From contig JAJDZU010000024.1 in assembly GCA_022824495.1 (NCBI GenBank), forward strand, positions 62,001-126,000: DNA of 64,000 nucleotides, written 5' to 3'. This document shows, piece by piece, positions 52,919 through 61,416 of this stretch. The position numbers were made by a program, and so were the translations under genes. Every line of letters begins with the position of its first letter. Within the stretch, counting starts at the first letter, position 1. Under the pieces are notes generated by a model that did not search any database, was not told where the DNA came from, and saw only the letters and a list, made by a program, of their open reading frames with translations. Origin of the DNA: Chloroflexota bacterium. GTDB lineage: Bacteria > Chloroflexota > UBA11872.

Positions 52919-54307
52919 CTAACTGCCGGCCCGCAGCGCCTCGAACTGGTGGTACACCGGCGTCTCGCCCGGCTCGGTCATAAACACCGAGTACACGCTG
53001 GCCTGCCGCGCCGTCAGCCGGATGCGCGTCGGCTGGCCAATTGGCGCTTCCGCCTGCCCCACGCCGCGCCACTCCACGCGATGAGCCGTGGAATCGCCCC
53101 TGATCGGCCGGCAGTCCGCCGCCGTGAATCCCGGCAACGGCCGCGCTTCCGCGTCCTGCAGCTCCACCCGGACCTCGCCATCGTCAGCCGTGCGCGCGTT
53201 GACGAACACGTCAACCGACGGCGGAACGAAAATGATCGTCCCCAGCTCCGCCGCCGCCTCGCCCGCCCGCAGCGCCACGAACCGGTCCGGCTTCAGCCGC
53301 GCCAGGCCCAGGCCGGCCTCCTGTGGATTCACTTCCCAGCGGCTGGAGTGCCGTTCGTTCGTGCCCGCGTAGTAGTAGCGAATCTCGTCGTCCAGGAAGA
53401 TCGGTTGCGAGGCCGGCTGCAAATTGCCCGAGTCCCACTCGTCCGCGGCCCCGTTCGGAATGAACGCCGTGCCCTGCTCGGCCCGGTGCCAGGCCGTACC
53501 GGTCCGCGCATAGGCCAACTCCGGCGTCTGCAGACCATCCATCTTGTTCGGTCCAAGGTCGTCGCGGTCGGTGGCGTAGATCCAGAGCGTGCCCACTTCA
53601 TACGGCCCGTAGGCGCAGGCGCCCAACCCGTAGAACTGCGTCTGCGGCGGGTCGCCGGGGTCCGGTTCCAGCACCATCTGCGGCTCGCCGGACCAGTGCA
53701 AAAAGTCCCACGACTCGCTCCGAAACACCCGTCGCCCGTATCCCGCCATGCGGTGGTAGGCCGCGAACCGCCCATCCGGCGCTCGCAGAAAGCCCATGGG
53801 GCAGTCGGGCATCGTGGCAACGGCCGGCTGGATCCGACCGGCAAACGTCCGCGCCGGTTCCCAGTGAATCCCGTCCGCGCTGTGAAACGCGGACACGCAT
53901 CCCGACGGCTCGGCGCCCGTCAGCAGCTTGTACCGCCAGGCCGGCCGAGGGTCCTGCAGGTCCTCGAGTATCGCGGGGCCGGTTTGCCCGGCGGCGAACA
54001 CGATATTGGTCGGTCGACCGCCGTCCGTGTACACGTCCAGTTCCGGCTTGCGCCAGTGCAGCCCGTCGTCGCTCTCGGCGTAGGCCAGCTGTTCCGTCCA
54101 AGGCGCTTCGATGACCTCGTACCAGGCCCGAAACCGCCCATCCGCCGCCCGCAGCACGCTCCCGAACAGCTGCATGTTCCCGTGCTCCCACGGCAGGTCC
54201 GGCCTCATCAGCGGCGCATCCGCATGCTTCGCCGGCTGCTCAACCGCCCGCCGGAAACCCTCCACGTACTCCAGTTCCCAATAGTCAAAAAACAGCAACT
54301 TCTTCAT
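52919..54307 (-). CDS. Glycoside hydrolase-like propeller protein (GH32/43-like)
   Basis: ATG 54307 gives 462 residues starting MKKLLFFDYWELEYVEGF. Repeated propeller strands (FRAWYEVIEAP, LAYAESDDGLHWRKPEL, YHRMAGYGRRVFRSESWDFLHW, TLWIYATDRDD, IRYYYAGTNERH) suggest a five-bladed fold, followed by a beta-sandwich C-terminus (about 370-462). No signal peptide is seen. A truncated copy of its first 50 codons occurs at 55269-55448. Confidence 0.65.
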   Translation of the reverse strand: MKKLLFFDYWELEYVEGFRRAVEQPAKHADAPLMRPDLPWEHGNMQLFGSVLRAADGRFRAWYEVIEAPWTEQLAYAESDDGLHWRKPELDVYTDGGRPTNIVFAAGQTGPAILEDLQDPRPAWRYKLLTGAEPSGCVSAFHSADGIHWEPARTFAGRIQPAVATMPDCPMGFLRAPDGRFAAYHRMAGYGRRVFRSESWDFLHWSGEPQMVLEPDPGDPPQTQFYGLGACAYGPYEVGTLWIYATDRDDLGPNKMDGLQTPELAYARTGTAWHRAEQGTAFIPNGAADEWDSGNLQPASQPIFLDDEIRYYYAGTNERHSSRWEVNPQEAGLGLARLKPDRFVALRAGEAAAELGTIIFVPPSVDVFVNARTADDGEVRVELQDAEARPLPGFTAADCRPIRGDSTAHRVEWRGVGQAEAPIGQPTRIRLTARQASVYSVFMTEPGETPVYHQFEALRAGS

Positions 54308-54368
54308 CGGAACCACTCCTGCCGCCTGGCAACACCGATAGAGTTCGAGCCTACGGCTCCTCGCGCGC

Positions 54369-54791
54369 CTAAGCGTCCACCAATTCGATCCGGTCACCGT
54401 ACCGGCGGAAGTCCGCTCCATTGAACGTCAGCAGCCGGCGTTCGCCGTGGGCGAGCATCGTCGCCACGATGTTTGCGTCGTGAATCTGCCGTCCACCAAC
54501 GGGGAATTCCCGGCACAGGTCTAACAGCGACTCGGTAACCAGGGAGCCGTCCTCAAGAATCTCGAAGCCGCGAAGCAGTCTGCTGACGTCATCACGGGCG
54601 TCGTCTCGGGTTATGCCCACCGGCCAGGGCTGCGGACGTGTGACGACGGACAGGTACTCGCGTATGACCTGCCGGCTGATTCTCAGCGGCTCAGGGTCTC
54701 GAAACGCACGCTCCAGGCTTGCCCGAGCGGCGTCGTGGTCTGGCGCGCCAGGAATTCGGGAATTCACCAGCACGTTGGTATTAACAAACAT
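54369..54791 (-). CDS. PIN-domain toxin-like protein with altered first Asp
   Basis: ATG 54791 gives 140 residues. The PIN pattern is clear (SRQVIREYLSVVTRP, GRQIHDANIVATMLAHGERRLLTFNGADFRRY), but the first motif reads MFVNTNVLVN, with Asn4 in place of the catalytic Asp. The other acidic positions remain. It may be an attenuated or dead toxin. It follows a DUF7662-like gene by eight bases. Confidence 0.75.
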   Translation of the reverse strand: MFVNTNVLVNSRIPGAPDHDAARASLERAFRDPEPLRISRQVIREYLSVVTRPQPWPVGITRDDARDDVSRLLRGFEILEDGSLVTESLLDLCREFPVGGRQIHDANIVATMLAHGERRLLTFNGADFRRYGDRIELVDA

Positions 54792-54799
54792 GGCGGCGG

Positions 54800-55204
54800 C
54801 TAGACCCGCTCCTCGTAGAGATCCTCTCGCCTGAGGCTCAGGCCTTCGGGCCACACCGCCGTGGGGTGGACCGGCCATACCTCGTCGAGCGAAGGCCTGG
54901 CTTCAGGCTTGGGGTGCCTTCGCCTGAACAGCAGCGTCTCCGCATCCATATCGACCTCCGCCGTCTCCCATCCCGCGACGCTCCACGCCAGCGCGTGGCT
55001 GTGTCCGTTACTGCGCTTCTGGTTTCCCCACCAGGGGCGGTGTAGCCGCGCGGACGGCGGCAGTTGGAATCCAACGACTGCCTCGATCTCGCCGAAAGAG
55101 GTCCTCCACTCCTGGGCCTGAAGACTGTGCAGGTAGGCGTACAACCGCTGGTACTTGCCTCGTTCCACCATCTTGCGGTACTTGTCGCCTCGGTCCACGA
55201 CCAT
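54800..55204 (-). CDS. DUF7662-like protein upstream of PIN gene
   Basis: The 134-residue protein contains KYRKMVERGKYQRLYAYLHSL, SFGEIEAVVGFQLPPSARLHRPWWGN and a C-terminal LLFRRR; this resembles a small domain of unknown function that I believe is catalogued as DUF7662. It directly precedes the PIN gene, so an antitoxin role is possible but unproven. The conserved Trp-Trp-Gly-Asn suggests ligand or nucleic acid binding. Confidence 0.55.
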   Translation of the reverse strand: MVVDRGDKYRKMVERGKYQRLYAYLHSLQAQEWRTSFGEIEAVVGFQLPPSARLHRPWWGNQKRSNGHSHALAWSVAGWETAEVDMDAETLLFRRRHPKPEARPSLDEVWPVHPTAVWPEGLSLRREDLYEERV

Positions 55205-55268
55205 GTGAATCCTGCTCTCGGTTGGCCTGCCCGGAGGGAATCCGCGCGGCCAAGTGTATGGTAGTGAG

Positions 55269-55448
55269 TTAGTGACTCCACTTCGCCGCCAGGACCACGC
55301 TGCCCAACAGCCGGTTGTTGCCCTGCTCCCACGGCAACTCCGGCCGCAGCAACGGCGCCCCCGTATCCTTCACCGCCGACTCCACCCCCCGCGCAAACCC
55401 CTCCACGTACTCCAGCTCCCGATAGGCAAAAAAGAGCAGCTTCTTCAT
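55269..55448 (-). pseudogene. Truncated copy of the GH-like gene 5' end
   Basis: The reading frame starts MKKLLFFAYRELEYVEGFARG and follows the 52919 gene for about 50 codons, then ends. The intergenic sequence before it is also similar to that before the intact copy. It forms part of a duplicated segment with the PIN fragment at 55512. Confidence 0.8.
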
Positions 55449-55511
55449 CGACACCACTCCTGCCGCTAGGCGACCCGGACAGCGTTCGAAACTACGTTGC
55501 CTCGCACTCGG

Positions 55512-55763
55512 CTAGGTGACCACTAGCTCGATGCGATCACCGTACCGGCGAAAGTCCGCGTCGTTGAACGTCAGCAACCGGCGTTCACCGTGGGCGAGCA
55601 TCGTCGCCACGATATTGGCGTCGTGAATCTGCCGCCCGCCAACGGGCACTTCGCGGCACAGGCCCACCAGCCACTCGGTAACCCGCGGCCCATCCTCAAG
55701 AACCTCGAAGCTGCGAAGCAGCCTGCTCACGTCTTCAAGGGCATCCTCTCGGGTCATGCCCAC
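55512..55763 (-). pseudogene. N-terminally truncated PIN gene copy
   Basis: The 83 codons match the C-terminal half of the PIN protein at 54369 (VSRLLRSFEVLEDG, GGRQIHDANIVATMLAHGERRLLTFNDADFRRYGDRIEL). Similarity stops at about 55770, so the first acidic motif is missing. It is in the same relative order as in the intact copy. Confidence 0.8.
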
Positions 55764-55882
55764 CGGCCAGATCAGACGACGCTGCGCCTTATGCCACCTC
55801 TCGCGGTATGGGCCACTCGTGCATTTGGCGCTGTTGACGGGGATGCGCCGGCCACGTCACGCACGTGGCTGGGAATCGGGCC

Positions 55883-56047
55883 CTAGCCGCCGTCCCTGAC
55901 TGGCGTCCTCGTGCCACGCGGCTTGAAATCGAACTCGTCGCTATCGGCACAGGCCCCAACGGTCGACGCCACCGCGACTCCGAGGATCAGAACAGAAACC
56001 GCGAGCAGACGGCGACGGCCGAGTTTCGGATCACGTCTTCCCCGCAT
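55883..56047 (-). CDS. Small lipoprotein
   Basis: ATG 56047 gives 54 residues: a basic start (MRGRRDPKLGRRRLL), a hydrophobic stretch and a lipobox-like STVGAC, then a short acidic/basic tail (DSDEFDFKPRGTRTP). It is predicted to be membrane-anchored by lipid. No family is recognised. Confidence 0.5.
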   Translation of the reverse strand: MRGRRDPKLGRRRLLAVSVLILGVAVASTVGACADSDEFDFKPRGTRTPVRDGG

Positions 56048-56301
56048 CGATCCGTCCCCTGCGCATGGCGAGCGGCGGGTGGCCCCCACGATTGCTCCTA
56101 CGGACCATCGCCGCCCCGGGCGCCTGAGTCTAGCCCAGGCAGTTCGTCCAGGTACGAGGCCGGGGGCTGTCTGCGAGCACGTCGGAGATCCGCGACCAGG
56201 CCTGGTTCCCGCAGACATCGTTGATGTATCCGCGCGTGAAGGCCACCATGGCCCACGCGCGACCGGTCTCACGAGTCAGCGTGCCAGCCGGGTCGGTTCA
56301 C

Positions 56302-57204
56302 ATGCAGCGGGAGCGGCCAGTGCCACGGGCCCCGGACAGCAAAACAGGCGGAGCCTGCGCACCGCTGCGCCTTCCCGACCTTGTACGCGATCTGAGCAGC
56401 CTCGGCGTCCGCCCCGGCGACCTCCTCATGGTCCACAGCTCCCTCCGTAGCCTCGGACTCGTCGAGGGCGGACCGGAAACCGTAGTCGATGCCCTCCTGC
56501 AAGCCCTCGGGCCCCGGGGCACCCTGGTCGTCCCCACGTTCACCTACCCGACGGCCGGGGATCCCATGTTCGTTTTCGATCCGGTCCACACGCCCTCGCA
56601 GATGGGCGCGATCTCCGAGGCGGCGCGGCAGCGACCTGAAGCCCGCCGCAGCATCCACCTCGCCCACAGCATCGCCGCCATCGGACCGCTGGCCGAGACC
56701 ATCGCAACCTCCGGCGGCGCCTCGGGCTGGGACGCCGACAGCCCCATGCGTCAGGTATTCGATCGCAACGGCCGCTACCTGCTGCTCGGCGTCCCCTACC
56801 AGAACCTCACCGCCATGCACCTCTGCGAGGTGTGGCTCGAACTGCCTTACCGAAAGCCCCGAATCTCGGAAGGCCGCATGCGTCATCCCGACGGCTCCAC
56901 CACGCCCCTGGTCAACATCGGCACCCTGCCCCTGCCCGGCCACCCAGGCAGCGACTACAACCGCCTCGGCCAGCGCATGGAAGACGCCGGCCTGGTCAGG
57001 CTCGGCCCCGTAGGCAACGCCATCGCCCGTCTGCTCGACGCCCAAGACTTTCGTGCAGCAGCCCGCGAACTCACCCGCCAGGACCCAAACGGCTTCCTCC
57101 AGCAGGGCCACGCCGTCACCAAACTGACCTATGGCCACACGGTCAATTCAGACAGGGGCGAACACTGCGTGGTCGACCCAACCCGCATCTACGACGCGAC
57201 CTGA
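56302..57204 (+). CDS. AAC(3)-family N-acetyltransferase
   Basis: From ATG 56302 the product is 300 residues. It matches the aminoglycoside 3-N-acetyltransferase family: LVRDLSSLGVRPGDLLMVHSSLRSLG, GTLVVPTFTY, SIHLAHSIAAIGP and YLLLGVPYQNLTAMHLCE. The frame is open to 56221 but the upstream part is not conserved. Many environmental members act on substrates other than antibiotics, so resistance should not be assumed. It lies in the accessory zone. Confidence 0.82.
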   Translation: MQRERPVPRAPDSKTGGACAPLRLPDLVRDLSSLGVRPGDLLMVHSSLRSLGLVEGGPETVVDALLQALGPRGTLVVPTFTYPTAGDPMFVFDPVHTPSQMGAISEAARQRPEARRSIHLAHSIAAIGPLAETIATSGGASGWDADSPMRQVFDRNGRYLLLGVPYQNLTAMHLCEVWLELPYRKPRISEGRMRHPDGSTTPLVNIGTLPLPGHPGSDYNRLGQRMEDAGLVRLGPVGNAIARLLDAQDFRAAARELTRQDPNGFLQQGHAVTKLTYGHTVNSDRGEHCVVDPTRIYDAT

Positions 57205-57459
57205 GGCTCAAGCCCGACACGTCATAGCGCCCCCAACCTCCGGCCCGACCGCGCCCCGGAGACCTTTGCACAACGCCCCTCCCCCTCAGAGGAGCCGCCG
57301 TCTTATTCCCTCTCCCTGGCAGGGTGTCCAGACCGGACACATGGTGAACACATCCAGCGCTGAGATCGAAGACCGGGATGTGCCGTTTGCCGAGCGACGA
57401 GTGAGCGATATGCGGGCGTGATCCGGAGTCCAAAGACCGGGGAGTGTGAAGGCGAACAG
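57205..57459. other. Intergenic region with short repeated motifs
   Basis: CTTTGCACAACGCCCC at 57264-57279 recurs exactly at 61555-61570. TGTCCAGACCGGACA near 57327-57341 is an inverted repeat (TGTCC-N5-GGACA). Frames here do not look coding. It may contain remnants of a mobile element. Confidence 0.45.
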
Positions 57460-57517
57460 TTGACAGGCAAGCACGCACTTGCATATCGTTGGCCCTGACA
57501 TGCAAGCGGACACTTGC
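57460..57517 (+). promoter_or_regulatory. Promoter with two perfect operator repeats for arsR-VOC
   Basis: TTGACA (57460-57465) is followed by GCAAG-N6-CTTGC (57467-57482), then TATCGT (57484-57489) as -10. A second GCAAG-N6-CTTGC lies at 57502-57517, centre-to-centre 35 bp. The first sits between -35 and -10, as expected for repression, and the second between promoter and the GTG start at 57532. The HTH protein encoded next is the obvious binder. Confidence 0.75.
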
Positions 57518-57531
57518 CTTAGACTGGTCGT

Positions 57532-57816
57532 GTGGACGTATATCGGGCGATCGCTGACCCAACCAGGCGGGCCATCCTGGATGAACTCGTCGATCGGTCA
57601 GGTCAATCGCTCTTCGAAATCTGCGCACGCCTGACCATGAAGCACGGCATCAACTCCTCGCGGCAGGCGATCACCCAACACCTGGGCGTCCTGGAGGCCG
57701 CCGGGCTGATTCGCACCCGGCGCCAGGGCAGGTCCAAGCTCCATTGGTTCCAGGGCGGCCCGCTCAAGGCCATCGCCGAGCGTTGGCCAATCGCAACAGA
57801 TGAAAGGGACACCTGA
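57532..57816 (+). CDS. ArsR-family winged-helix repressor
   Basis: The 94-residue protein starts at GTG 57532: DVYRAIADPTRRAILDELV, then SRQAITQHLGVLEAAGLIRTRRQGRSKLHW, the standard ArsR/SmtB recognition helix and wing. No metal-binding Cys cluster is visible beyond one Cys in the first helices, so it probably senses something other than arsenic. It is followed by a VOC gene after three bases and likely autoregulates. Confidence 0.85.
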   Translation: MDVYRAIADPTRRAILDELVDRSGQSLFEICARLTMKHGINSSRQAITQHLGVLEAAGLIRTRRQGRSKLHWFQGGPLKAIAERWPIATDERDT

Positions 57817-57819
57817 ACG

Positions 57820-58215
57820 ATGAGAATCCACCTCGCCGGCGTCTTCGTGGACGACCAACAAAAGGCGCTTCGCTTTTACACCGAAACGCTTGGCTTCCAG
57901 CTCAAGCACAACATTCCCTTGGGCGAGTACGCCTGGATCACCTTGGTATCCCCGGAAGACCCTGAGGGGACGGAGTTCCTGCTCGAGCCTGACGCCCATC
58001 CCGCGGTCCGTCCGTTCGTGCAGGCGCTTGTCGAGGACGGGATCCCCAGCACCTCCTTCGCGGTCGACGACGTGCAAGCCGAATACCAGCGTCTCCAGGC
58101 ACAAGGCGTGCGATTCGTACAGCCCCCAACCGACCTCGGCCCCGTCATCACTGCGGTACTCGACGATACCTGCGGCAACCTGATCCAGATCCAGGAGCAG
58201 AAACCCCAACCCTAA
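57820..58215 (+). CDS. VOC-family (glyoxalase/bleomycin resistance-like) protein
   Basis: The 131-residue protein has the beta-alpha-beta-beta-beta repeat of VOC proteins: HLAGVFVDDQQKALRFYTETLGF, GTEFLLEPDAHPAV, and FAVDDVQAEYQRLQAQGVRF with a final GNLIQIQE. It is co-transcribed with the ArsR-like regulator, an arrangement common for small-molecule detoxification. The substrate is unknown. Confidence 0.82.
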   Translation: MRIHLAGVFVDDQQKALRFYTETLGFQLKHNIPLGEYAWITLVSPEDPEGTEFLLEPDAHPAVRPFVQALVEDGIPSTSFAVDDVQAEYQRLQAQGVRFVQPPTDLGPVITAVLDDTCGNLIQIQEQKPQP

Positions 58216-58318
58216 CGATCGTGACCAGCCGCACCAGTCGCCATCGGTCGTAGCCGGTCGTCGATTTCAACGGGTCGCACCCCAGCATCAAAGGCACGGC
58301 TTCGCTGTTGCAGGGAAG

Positions 58319-58600
58319 TCAGGCGCCTGTCGAGGCGGTCCGCGGATGCCCTCCCAGAGTCCTCTCGGTAGCGGTGCTCAAGGACGGTGAGACGAAAACA
58401 CCACGGGTGCGTCCCAGCCTCAGGTTGTCCTCGGCAATCGCGTAAGCCACCTCATACCCCTCGGGCCCGGATATCTCTACATTCGAGTTGCGCAGCGCCT
58501 GCTCAATCGAATCAATCCGCAAATGCACCGCCCCAATCTCCGGCGCCACCCCCGCGGCGACGGCCGTTTTCCCAACCCCGGGAAGGCCGCCAAGAATCAA
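58319..58600 (-). pseudogene. Truncated P-loop kinase-like gene
   Basis: The frame encodes LGGLPGVGKTAVA (Walker A), HLRIDSIEQALRNS and EGYEVAYAIAEDNLRLGRT, matching AAA-type P-loop kinases of about 170 residues, but after GRT the sequence diverges and stops, losing the rest of the fold. The start is unclear (TTG 58600 or a codon upstream). It is probably a 3'-truncated relic. Confidence 0.65.
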
Positions 58601-58678
58601 CAGAACGGAATGCCCGGTCTCAATGCGCTCGCAAGCCCATGCCGTGAAACGGCAACTCGTGAGGAAACAACTGCAGAG

Positions 58679-59563
58679 CTACTTTGTGACCTCGATGAAC
58701 AGCCGGCAATGATCGCTTGACCCCCACTCGTCCACCCCATTCATCGCTCGGACCTCAATGCCTTCGTGGAAGCCGCGCGACGCAAAAGCGAAATCGAACT
58801 GATTGTTGCTCGCCGTCGCGGGGGTCCTATTGGGGAGGTGATAGGTGACGACGTTCTCGGAGTCCTCGGGCTCGCCCGTCGCCAGCGTCTCCGCTTGCCG
58901 CCCATTCGGCCGCTGCGGCCCCAGGAATTCAAGGCCTATGGATTCCATCCTCTCGAACACGGTCTCGTAGCGCCGATCCCAGTACGGCCCGCTGCCATGA
59001 CCATAGCCGTAGGTGATGTTGAGGTCCCCTGCGGCGAGTATCCGATGCGTCCGTGAATTCGCGTGTCCGATGAAGACCGAGAGGTCCGAGATGATGCGGT
59101 GGACCGAAGCGTCGGCATAGATCTCCCAGGACGCCTCAATGCTCGGGTGCGGCCCTGCCCAGCGGCCATACATGGAGGCGACGATGAACGGCTCAGTCGA
59201 GCCGTCCTTTGGTGTCACGCGTGCCGCCGTTATCGTCCCAATGCCGCTGACGGAGATCTTGTTCTCCGTCGGCCACCCGTCCGGGCTGACCTGCGTGAAC
59301 CACTCGACTTCGACTCGATCGGAGAGCCGCACCACCATCGGCCAGCGGTCATAGAGTGCCGGCCAGCCCCGCTCGCGCCACCATTCGGAGTTCCACGAAT
59401 GCGAGTCCCACGACTCCTCTGGACCAATCTCAAGGCGGTCGGCAATCTCCGCCGGCGGCCGCCTGGCCTCCTGCAAGAGCGCCACATCGGCGCCCATCTC
59501 AACCAATTCCCGCCACGGCTCGATCCTCGTGGCGATGTTCCAACTGACGACCGATACGCCCAT
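58679..59563 (-). CDS. Endonuclease/exonuclease/phosphatase-fold protein A
   Basis: ATG 59563 is chosen because GGAGG (around 59569-59573) forms its ribosome site; ATG 59575 is also in frame. The 294 residues show the EEP metal-site motifs in order: VSWNI, LLQEA (Glu), ASMYGR, AAGDLNITYG (Asp, Asn), NQFDFAFASR and SSDHCRLFIEV (terminal Asp-His). The fold covers DNases, RNases and phosphatases. It is the last gene of a three-gene unit. Confidence 0.82.
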   Translation of the reverse strand: MGVSVVSWNIATRIEPWRELVEMGADVALLQEARRPPAEIADRLEIGPEESWDSHSWNSEWWRERGWPALYDRWPMVVRLSDRVEVEWFTQVSPDGWPTENKISVSGIGTITAARVTPKDGSTEPFIVASMYGRWAGPHPSIEASWEIYADASVHRIISDLSVFIGHANSRTHRILAAGDLNITYGYGHGSGPYWDRRYETVFERMESIGLEFLGPQRPNGRQAETLATGEPEDSENVVTYHLPNRTPATASNNQFDFAFASRGFHEGIEVRAMNGVDEWGSSDHCRLFIEVTK

Positions 59564-59617
59564 CACATCCTCCAAAGATCCTGAAGTCGTCGCTAGTGCC
59601 TTGGGACTGGCAGGACG

Positions 59618-60346
59618 CTACCCCAACTGCCTGACAGACACATCGGCAGCCACGCCGAAATGGTCTGAGAGCTTCCGGTCCCCATGAATGTTGCTGATCG
59701 CATCCACGGAGTCGACCGCCCAGTCCCCGCTCAGCGCAATGTGATCGATGCTCTTCCGTCCCTGGAAGGCAAGATCTGCCGTCACGATCCGCAGGTTCGG
59801 CTCAAAGGCCTCTTGGAGTGCCAATCGAAGCGCCCGAGGTGCCCGGCTTCCTTGACCAATTCTCTGGTTGAAATCCCCCATCACAATCAGACGCCTCGCT
59901 TCCACCCGCCCGAGAATCTCGCTCAGACCCGCCAGGTACTCCTCATGGTCCTGCCACCGCCTCCTCCGCTCCGCCCCCCGCCGAGCCTCGGCCCGCGATC
60001 CGGACCACGGAATGCAGATCCCAACAACCGCCACCTCGCCCACCGACGTCTGCGTAACGCCCGAAACAAACCGTCCCGGCGGCATCGAGTCCATCCCCAG
60101 GTCATCGACCTGCTCCCACGGTTCCCTAGACCAGAGCAACACCTTACGCCGGTACTTCTGTACCCCGTACCCATAGTCCTCCCGCGAGCAAATCGCATAT
60201 CCACCCCGAGCAAGCAACTCGTCATGCGTCTCGGTCAGACAGACGATCTCAGGCTCACGTCGATCAATACGGCTCAGGATTTCAGGCGTTCGCCACGACC
60301 TCGGCGTAGCATACTGAACATTCCAGTTGACAATGCTCAGTGACAC
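59618..60346 (-). CDS. Endonuclease/exonuclease/phosphatase-fold protein B
   Basis: The 242-residue protein starts at GTG 60346, two bases after the PD-(D/E)XK stop. EEP motifs are VNWNVQ, CLTETHDE (Glu), VVGICIPWSG, VMGDFNQR (Asp, Asn), SIDHIALSG and LSDHFGV (Asp-His). Its motif set is complete, so it is probably active. It differs in sequence from protein A except at these motifs, so the two are not recent duplicates. Confidence 0.82.
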   Translation of the reverse strand: MSLSIVNWNVQYATPRSWRTPEILSRIDRREPEIVCLTETHDELLARGGYAICSREDYGYGVQKYRRKVLLWSREPWEQVDDLGMDSMPPGRFVSGVTQTSVGEVAVVGICIPWSGSRAEARRGAERRRRWQDHEEYLAGLSEILGRVEARRLIVMGDFNQRIGQGSRAPRALRLALQEAFEPNLRIVTADLAFQGRKSIDHIALSGDWAVDSVDAISNIHGDRKLSDHFGVAADVSVRQLG

Positions 60347-60348
60347 AA

Positions 60349-61416
60349 TTAGTCGGTCGTCGAAGCACGACGATACGTCGGAACATGGGGATCAATGATC
60401 TTGGCGATACGTTCCAACTCGGCGACTAGGGCGTCTAAGCGTGCCTTATGGCCGGCACCCACTGGCAAGTCGATGGGTACACAGACATCCTTGGGAAGCC
60501 ATTCCAATCCCGGCTCGGCCAATGCGCCCAACTTGTCGCGTACTTCCTCCAAGCCCACTGAACTACGGGGGTTGCTGCTATTCCAGAACCACAGCCAAAG
60601 CCGCTTGCCCGTTTGCTTCACGGCTCGGTAGTCGATTCGAAGGCCAGTTATTGCTCCGCCTAAACAAAAGAACCTTGCGTAGTGCTCGCCTACTGTCCCT
60701 CCCACGGCCAACCCTTCGGTGTTGGCCCAACCCGATTCCTTCAATTGCTTGACCGCGTCGGCAATCAGCTTTTTCAGGTTGGCGTCTGAGATAGGGTCGT
60801 CATCCTTGATGGCGTCGCAGGCAAGTCCCCGCAGTTCGGCTAATTCGAAGCACGCCTGACCGTCTCCATCCTTCTCGATCCTGTGCGCCAGCCTGTCGAG
60901 CAACGCGTCCCAACTGGTCAGCATCAGGCGGTGTTTGCCGTCTGTGGATTTCGCCGTTACGAAGCCCTTGCCCTGATTCACAGGGCCCAGGGAGTAATCC
61001 GCGTTGCGCAGGCGCTCTACGAGTACGCCCCACAACGAGTCTTCGTCGATACCAACAATGCGAGAGGCCGGTGCCAGGAACAGTAGTGTGGCCGATCTGT
61101 CGTCCGGCAGCGCTTCCCAATAGTCGACGGGTTGGCGGCGGGTGAGCGACGCCCAGAATTTGGACTCGACAAATGCAACGTGATTGTCGTCATCGTCAAA
61201 GCAGGCCATGTCAGGATACGCACGATTCACCAACTGCTGTGTGCTAAAGCGAGCGATGGGCAGCGGCTGGCCGTTGCCCCCAACAAACTTGGCAAACTCG
61301 TCTCTGGCCGAATCCGACCGCGACAAGATGAAACACAAAGCCTCCGTAGCCGCATCCTCGCGCCCCGCGGCATATCCTCGCGCAATCAGACTAAGAAGAG
61401 ATTGAGCCTCGGCCAT
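60349..61416 (-). CDS. PD-(D/E)XK nuclease-like protein
   Basis: The 355-residue protein has a typical restriction-type core near the N-terminus: Glu25 in ATEALCFILSRS, Pro68-Asp69 in AYPDMACF, and Glu84-x-Lys86 in AFVESKFWASLT. This E...PD...ExK arrangement fits the superfamily. The C-terminal two thirds (about 130-350) has no match I can name. It is the first gene of the operon with the two EEP proteins. The family occurs often in defence systems. Confidence 0.75.
   Translation of the reverse strand: MAEAQSLLSLIARGYAAGREDAATEALCFILSRSDSARDEFAKFVGGNGQPLPIARFSTQQLVNRAYPDMACFDDDDNHVAFVESKFWASLTRRQPVDYWEALPDDRSATLLFLAPASRIVGIDEDSLWGVLVERLRNADYSLGPVNQGKGFVTAKSTDGKHRLMLTSWDALLDRLAHRIEKDGDGQACFELAELRGLACDAIKDDDPISDANLKKLIADAVKQLKESGWANTEGLAVGGTVGEHYARFFCLGGAITGLRIDYRAVKQTGKRLWLWFWNSSNPRSSVGLEEVRDKLGALAEPGLEWLPKDVCVPIDLPVGAGHKARLDALVAELERIAKIIDPHVPTYRRASTTD

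Noticed and set aside
56302..57204. Antibiotic resistance gene call
   Set aside because: The family match is good, but many environmental AAC(3)-like proteins do not act on aminoglycosides; resistance cannot be inferred from sequence.
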